A stretch of 25,421 nucleotides of DNA, taken from positions 1 to 25,421 of the forward strand of contig JAZLCE010000029.1 of the NCBI GenBank assembly GCA_045614025.1, read 5' to 3'. The stretch is from RGIG4140 sp045614025. Its GTDB lineage: Bacteria; Pseudomonadota; Alphaproteobacteria; CAAHEQ01; UBA3637. Every line of letters begins with the position of its first letter. The stretch's first letter is position 1. Of the stretch, positions 21,278 to 25,421 are shown one piece after another. Position numbers and translations under genes: made by a program. The notes beneath the pieces are model-generated. The model saw only the letters and a list, made by a program, of their open reading frames with translations. It ran no database searches and had not been told where the DNA came from.

Positions 21278-22957
21278 ATGGCAGCATATCAATATATTTA
21301 TGTAATGAAAGACTTGTGCAAAACATTCCCTGGTGGAAAAGAAGTTTTAAAACACATTTGGCTTTCATTCTTCCCTGGGGCAAAAATTGGGGTTATCGGG
21401 CCAAATGGTGCTGGTAAATCAACCCTTATTAAAATTATGGCTGGGTTAGATCAAGATTTCACAGGCGAAGCTTTTGCAGCAGATGGCGTTAAAGTTGGAT
21501 ACTTACCGCAAGAACCTCAACTCGACCCCTCAAAAGACGTGATGGGAAATATCATGGATGGTGTTGGCGAGATTAGAGATTTGCTTGCACGATTTGAAGA
21601 AGTAAATATGAAATTTGCGGATCCTGATGCTGATATGGATGCGCTTTTAATGGAACAAGCCGAATTGCAAGAAAAAATTGATGCTTGCAATGGATGGGAA
21701 CTTGAACGCACCATTGAAATTGCTATGGATGCGCTTCGTTGTCCACCAGCTGATGCTGATGTAACAAAACTTTCTGGTGGGGAAAAGCGCCGTGTGGCTC
21801 TTTGCCGTTTGTTGCTTTCAAAACCAGATATGTTGTTGCTTGACGAACCAACAAACCACTTGGATGCCGAATCAGTTGCATGGCTTCAAGTTTTCTTAAA
21901 GAATTACACCGGCACTGTTGTGATGGTGACGCACGATCGTTATTTCCTTGATAATGTGACGGGATGGATTTTGGAAATGGATCGCGGTGAAGGCATTCCT
22001 TTTGAAGGAAACTATACAAGCTGGTTAGAGCAAAAACAAAAACGCATGGAGCAAGAGCAAAATGCTGATAATAACCGCCAAAAAACATTGAAAGAAGAGC
22101 TTGAATGGGTGCGCCAATCTCCAAAAGCACGTCAAGCAAAATCAAAAGCGCGTATCACAGCTTATGAAGAACTCTTGAAAAAATCTCAAGAACGTGAAAA
22201 AGCACCTGAAGTTGCCCAAATTATTATTCCAGCTGGTCCAAGATTGGGTCAAGTTGTTTTGGAAGCTGAAAATTTAACAAAAGCTTATGGGGATAAACTT
22301 TTGTTTGAAAATCTTTCATTTAAACTTCCTGCTGGTGGTATTGTTGGTATTATTGGGCCAAATGGTGCTGGTAAAACAACATTGATGAAAATTATCACAG
22401 GGCAAGAACAACCAGATACTGGTTCATTCAGAGTTGGAGAAACTGTTTCTTTGGGTTATGTTGACCAATCAAGAGATGCGCTTGATGATAACAAAACAGT
22501 TTGGCAAGAAATTTCCGAAGGTAAAGATATTTTAACACTTGGAAAACGCGAGGTGAACTCTCGTGGTTATGTTTCTCAATTCAACTTTAAAGGTCCAGAT
22601 CAACAAAAGAAAGTTGGCCAACTTTCAGGGGGTGAGCGTAACCGTGTTCATATGGCAAAAATGCTTAAAATGGGCGCAAACGTTTTGTTGCTTGACGAAC
22701 CAACAAATGATTTAGATGTGGATACATTGCGTGCCCTTGAAGAAGCCTTGATGAACTTCCCTGGTTGTGCCGTGATTACTTCTCACGACCGTTGGTTTTT
22801 AGATAGATTAGCAACGCATATTTTGGCTTTTGAAGGGGATAGCCAAGTTGTTTATTTTGAAGGCAACTATGAGGAATATGAAGCCGATCGCAAACGCCGT
22901 TTAGGATCAGATGCTGATCAACCACACCGCATTAAATATAAACCAATTTCAAGATAG
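21278..22957 (+). CDS. ettA: EttA, ABC-F translational throttle protein
   Basis: EttA binds the ribosomal E site and gates the first elongation step according to ATP/ADP level. The 559 residues hold two ABC domains: Walker A GPNGAGKS (41-48) and GPNGAGKT (360-367), signatures LSGGE at 165-169 and 449-453, and 'DEPTNHLD' (189-196) and 'DEPTNDLD' (473-480). The arm insert in the first domain (about 95-140, acidic) and the P-site tRNA-interaction linker between domains (about 243-315, 'EQKQKRMEQEQ', 'SPKARQAKSKAR') are as in EttA, and the start 'YIYVMKDLCKTFPGGKEVLK' and the length are typical. AAAGGA precedes the ATG. It is the only gene in its unit. Codon use looks richer in GC than its neighbours, as expected for a highly expressed gene. 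Confidence 0.97.
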   Translation: MAAYQYIYVMKDLCKTFPGGKEVLKHIWLSFFPGAKIGVIGPNGAGKSTLIKIMAGLDQDFTGEAFAADGVKVGYLPQEPQLDPSKDVMGNIMDGVGEIRDLLARFEEVNMKFADPDADMDALLMEQAELQEKIDACNGWELERTIEIAMDALRCPPADADVTKLSGGEKRRVALCRLLLSKPDMLLLDEPTNHLDAESVAWLQVFLKNYTGTVVMVTHDRYFLDNVTGWILEMDRGEGIPFEGNYTSWLEQKQKRMEQEQNADNNRQKTLKEELEWVRQSPKARQAKSKARITAYEELLKKSQEREKAPEVAQIIIPAGPRLGQVVLEAENLTKAYGDKLLFENLSFKLPAGGIVGIIGPNGAGKTTLMKIITGQEQPDTGSFRVGETVSLGYVDQSRDALDDNKTVWQEISEGKDILTLGKREVNSRGYVSQFNFKGPDQQKKVGQLSGGERNRVHMAKMLKMGANVLLLDEPTNDLDVDTLRALEEALMNFPGCAVITSHDRWFLDRLATHILAFEGDSQVVYFEGNYEEYEADRKRRLGSDADQPHRIKYKPISR

Positions 22958-22972
22958 GTTTAAAAAGATAAG

Positions 22973-23001
22973 AAAAACTGCTCTTAATGAGCAGTTTTTT
23001 T
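22973..23001 (+). terminator. ettA terminator
   Basis: An 11-bp perfect stem (22973-22983 with 22989-22999), a 5-base loop and a T7 run, 16 bases after the ettA stop. Confidence 0.95.
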
Positions 23002-23043
23002 ATTTGAAAATTATAATTATACAAAACATTTATTAAGCAAATT

Positions 23044-23526
23044 TTAACTTTGCTTCACAAATATTTCTAAGAAAGGTGAAGCAAAGATTTCCATGCAATG
23101 GAAATCTGTATCATCATTAATAAGGCTTTTTGTTGCTTTGCAAATATTATTATCATTAAAAAAGATAACAACCGAAACATAATCTCCCTCGTCAGTAGAA
23201 GTAACAACATTATAATCAATATCTTTAACGGCCTCAATTTGTTCAATATTTGAATTAGCAAATAGTGGTGGGTCAAATGATGCATCTTCATCTGAATAGG
23301 AGCATGAATCAACATCATCAACAGTTCCGTTAATAATAGCTTGTTGACAAGAGTTATAAACAATGAATGCATACTTATTAGCTGCCTCTATAATCTGATT
23401 TGCTTGATATTTGCGCATAGCTGTTGAATAACCGGCAATACCTCCTATGGAAAGAACCCCTATAATCGCCAACACACCCAGCATTTCAACCATTGATCGG
23501 CCTGATTCATTTTTCTTTTTATTCAT
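23044..23526 (-). CDS. Prepilin-like protein with N-terminal methylation motif
   Basis: A 160-residue type IV pilin-like or pseudopilin-like protein. After a short leader (MNKKKNESG) the prepilin peptidase site is G|RSMVE, with the conserved Glu at +5, followed by a hydrophobic helix ('MLGVLAIIGVLSIGGIAGYS'). The rest is a small soluble domain with five cysteines after the helix, and acidic stretches ('DDVDSCSYSDEDASFD'). The usual start of the mature protein, FTLIE, is replaced by RSMVE, a variant I associate with uncultured gut Alphaproteobacteria. I chose the ATG at 23526 (GGGGGG five bases upstream) over the frame's first ATG at 23538. No secretin, ATPase, platform or peptidase gene is in the window, so the assembly system must be elsewhere. 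An extended -10 promoter lies 80 bases upstream. Confidence 0.88.
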   Translation of the reverse strand: MNKKKNESGRSMVEMLGVLAIIGVLSIGGIAGYSTAMRKYQANQIIEAANKYAFIVYNSCQQAIINGTVDDVDSCSYSDEDASFDPPLFANSNIEQIEAVKDIDYNVVTSTDEGDYVSVVIFFNDNNICKATKSLINDDTDFHCMEIFASPFLEIFVKQS

Positions 23527-23605
23527 GATACCCCCCATTTTTTTTTAACTTTTAATAGTGCAAAAAAGAACCCTTTTACCCTTTTATAATTACCCCCATA
23601 CTTTT

Positions 23606-23614
23606 ATTATATCA
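23606..23614 (-). promoter_or_regulatory. Extended -10 promoter of the prepilin-like gene
   Basis: The minus strand reads TGATATAAT with no recognisable -35 box, leaving a leader of about 70 bases that carries repeated G-rich motifs (ATGGGGG twice, AAAGGG twice). Confidence 0.55.
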
Positions 23615-23660
23615 CTTTTTTGAAAAAACAGGTTATTTTTTTTTAAGGCTATGATTTTAA

Positions 23661-23701
23661 AAAAGAAAACTGCTGGAAAATTCCAACAGTTTCTTTTTTT
23701 T
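23661..23701 (-). terminator. Terminator after the large ankyrin gene
   Basis: AAACTGCTGG (23667-23676) pairs with CCAACAGTTT (23683-23692) with one G-U pair in the minus transcript, followed by UUUUCUUUU. A T run also follows on the plus side. It separates the ankyrin gene from the prepilin-like gene on the same strand. Confidence 0.85.
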
Positions 23702-23718
23702 AGTGGAACTAAAAAAGA

Positions 23719-25380
23719 TTAGCGTTCAACTTTGTTATTATTCGTGCGTGGAGTTGTAGGACCTTCAGGTGGTCTCCCTGCATTTTGACCAAGTGTTCTA
23801 GAGGCATCTGATTGTTCAGCGCTTGGAACAGTGCGTGTTTCTGTTTTAGCCTCGTAATCCCCTCTGTCGCTCATTACTGTTCCTCTTTCACTTCTGGTTG
23901 TTCTTGTATGTTGAATGGAATACTCAACACCAGCTTGAATGGTTTTAATATCTTCTGGAGATAAATCTGTTCTAGGGTTGCCATCTCTATCAAATAAGCA
24001 ATTTAAAGCTTTTCGAGCAGGGCTTTCTGGGCCTTCCATTTGGTTCACCAAGATTAAGCGTTGCAAATAAATTTCAGCATTGGATTGACCATTTTCACTC
24101 GGTCTTAATGCGCCTGAAGCTTCCAAACCTTGTAATGTTCTTATGGCAGTTTGTTGATTGGCTTTTGAAATTTTGACGCTTCTTGCTGCCGTTCCACGTT
24201 GTATTGCTGCCGCTTCTTCGGCTTTTCTTGCGTTTTCTGCAGTTACTTCTGTTCCTGGGCGTGCACCATTATTTGTTAAAAGGCTGTGGAGTTCTTTATT
24301 ATTTTTAGGAACCATATCTAAAGCTGTTTGTCTATCTTTATTTTGAAGGTTAACATCAGCTCCGGCCTCAATTAAGGCTTGGGCAAGTTCCATATTTCCT
24401 CTGTAGACAGCATACATAAGAGCGCTGTATCCATCTTTATTTTGATGGTTAACATCAGCTCCAGCCTTAATTAAGGCTTGGGCAAGTTCTGTATGCCCAT
24501 TTCTGACAGCACACATAAGAGCGCTATTTCTAGCGGAATTTTGAAGGTTAACATCAGCTCCGGCCTCAATTAAGGCTTGGGCAAGTTCCATATTTCCTTT
24601 GTGGGCAGCCCATATAAGAGCGGTATCGCCTTGGTCATTTTGAAGATTAAGATTAGCTCCCGCATCAAGAAGCGCTCTTGTTATATCCTCATTTCCGTTT
24701 CGAGCAGCCAAATGAAGGGCGCTGTATCCATCTTTATTTTGAAGATTAACGTTAGCGCCTCTTTCAATTAAAGCTTTGGCAAGTTCCATATTTCCTCTGT
24801 GGACAGCCCATGTAAGAGCGGTATCGCCAAGGGCATTTTGAAGATTAAGATTAGCATCATTAGCGTTAATCAACGTGAGTGCTTCTGCTGTCTGTCTTCT
24901 ATAAATAGCATACATAAGTGGGGTCCACTGAGTGTTACTTCCAAGATTAACGTCTGCGCCTCTTTCAATTAAGAGTTGTTCTGCCTCAGTTTTATTATCT
25001 TCTAGCGCATAATGCAGAGCTGTAAAACCATCGTTGTTCTGAAGATTGATATCTGCACCTCTGTCAAGCAATAATTTCATTGTGTTAGTATGATTTCTAT
25101 CAGAAGCAGACATAAGAGGAGTTGCTCCAAATTGATTTTGCACATTGGGATTTGCTCCCGCATCAAGAAGCGCTTTTGTTATAGCCTCATTTCCGCTTCG
25201 AGCCGCATAGAGAAGGGCAGTGTTGCCGTTTCTATCTGTTCCATCAATAGATAAACTAGCTGTTTGGAGATCTCTAATTGCGATTTTCACTTTTTCAATA
25301 TTTCCTGATTTAACAGCTTCAATCAATCTGTTTTGTAATTGAACGTCAGCACCTCTGGTAGTTGGTTGGCGTGTGGCCAT
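23719..25380 (-). CDS. Large ankyrin-repeat protein with unknown C-terminal region
   Basis: The 553 residues start with a short leader (MATRQPTTRG), then about ten to eleven ankyrin repeats of 33 residues (about 17-380), most with the consensus core 'G-TALxxAxxxGNxELxxALIxAGADVNLQN'. After them is a region of about 170 residues without repeats (about 381-553): a basic/Ala-rich helical part, 'LSPEDIKTIQAGVEYSI', and an Arg/Glu/Thr-rich low-complexity tail ending in 'TPRTNNNKVER'. There is no signal peptide or membrane helix. AGGGAG is eight bases before the ATG. In host-associated Alphaproteobacteria such proteins are often secreted effectors by type I or IV systems, but no secretion gene is here, so that is inference. 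Its repeats are near-identical in DNA (see the repeat entry). Confidence 0.92.
   Translation of the reverse strand: MATRQPTTRGADVQLQNRLIEAVKSGNIEKVKIAIRDLQTASLSIDGTDRNGNTALLYAARSGNEAITKALLDAGANPNVQNQFGATPLMSASDRNHTNTMKLLLDRGADINLQNNDGFTALHYALEDNKTEAEQLLIERGADVNLGSNTQWTPLMYAIYRRQTAEALTLINANDANLNLQNALGDTALTWAVHRGNMELAKALIERGANVNLQNKDGYSALHLAARNGNEDITRALLDAGANLNLQNDQGDTALIWAAHKGNMELAQALIEAGADVNLQNSARNSALMCAVRNGHTELAQALIKAGADVNHQNKDGYSALMYAVYRGNMELAQALIEAGADVNLQNKDRQTALDMVPKNNKELHSLLTNNGARPGTEVTAENARKAEEAAAIQRGTAARSVKISKANQQTAIRTLQGLEASGALRPSENGQSNAEIYLQRLILVNQMEGPESPARKALNCLFDRDGNPRTDLSPEDIKTIQAGVEYSIQHTRTTRSERGTVMSDRGDYEAKTETRTVPSAEQSDASRTLGQNAGRPPEGPTTPRTNNNKVER
24340..24860. repeat. Near-identical 99-bp DNA repeats inside the ankyrin gene
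   Basis: Within the ankyrin gene the repeats beginning about 24342, 24441, 24540 and 24738 are nearly the same in DNA, for example the shared runs 'GGCAAGTTCCATATTTCC', 'AAGAGCGGTATCGCC' and 'GTTAACATCAGCTCC'. The other repeats have diverged. This points to recent duplication or gene conversion of single repeat units. Confidence 0.8.
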
Positions 25381-25421
25381 TTTTTTATCTCCCTAAAAAA
25401 AATTAAATAAAAAATTTATAA

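Noticed and set aside
24340..25350. CRISPR-like regular repeats
   Set aside because: The 99-bp period is the 33-residue ankyrin repeat within one open frame; there are no spacers.

Overview
The window reads as the chromosome of an AT-rich, low-GC alphaproteobacterium. Evidence: a 41-residue bL36 of the alphaproteobacterial type, an F1 operon without F0 genes beside it, an apparent LexA operator of the alphaproteobacterial direct-repeat type, an EttA-type ABC-F protein, ankyrin-repeat proteins, and a prepilin-like protein with the core SMVEMLGVLAIIGVLSIGG, a form I associate with uncultured, gut- or host-associated Alphaproteobacteria. The genus cannot be fixed from sequence reading alone. No transposase, integrase, phage gene or CRISPR array was seen.

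Layout. 1-1600: a secreted OB-fold (YgiW/BOF type) protein, a DUF6273-like protein, and a 50-residue secreted peptide gene with its own promoter and terminator. 1731-8413 (minus strand): rpmJ, then the F1 ATP synthase operon read right to left as [delta C-terminal domain fused to alpha]-gamma-beta-epsilon-lnt. 8494-10156: a small membrane protein, a YgjP-type metallopeptidase, and a convergent, previously unannotated small RNA with strong promoter, three stem-loops and terminator. 10169-11938: lexA with a candidate operator, then a two-gene unit of ankyrin protein plus FlK-like thioesterase. 12001-12405: tRNA-Asp and a duplicated tRNA 3' end/terminator block. 12451-16781 (minus): ptsP, a stand-alone GlmU-type nucleotidyltransferase, a small Cys-rich membrane protein and glucokinase in one operon. 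16787-21075 (minus): infA, a polytopic membrane protein, uvrB and an alpha/beta hydrolase, probably one transcription unit. 21214-23001: ettA with its own promoter and terminator. 23044-25380 (minus): prepilin-like protein and a large ankyrin-repeat protein with near-identical 99-bp repeats.

The two most unusual items are (1) a single 598-residue protein that joins the C-terminal domain of the ATP synthase delta subunit to the N terminus of alpha, with no delta N-terminal domain anywhere in the operon and with enlarged gamma and epsilon, and (2) a roughly 160-nt RNA at 9606-9765 (minus) whose loops display C-rich anti-Shine-Dalgarno sequence. Housekeeping genes dominate; the ankyrin genes, prepilin and small secreted proteins are the accessory, possibly host-facing, part.
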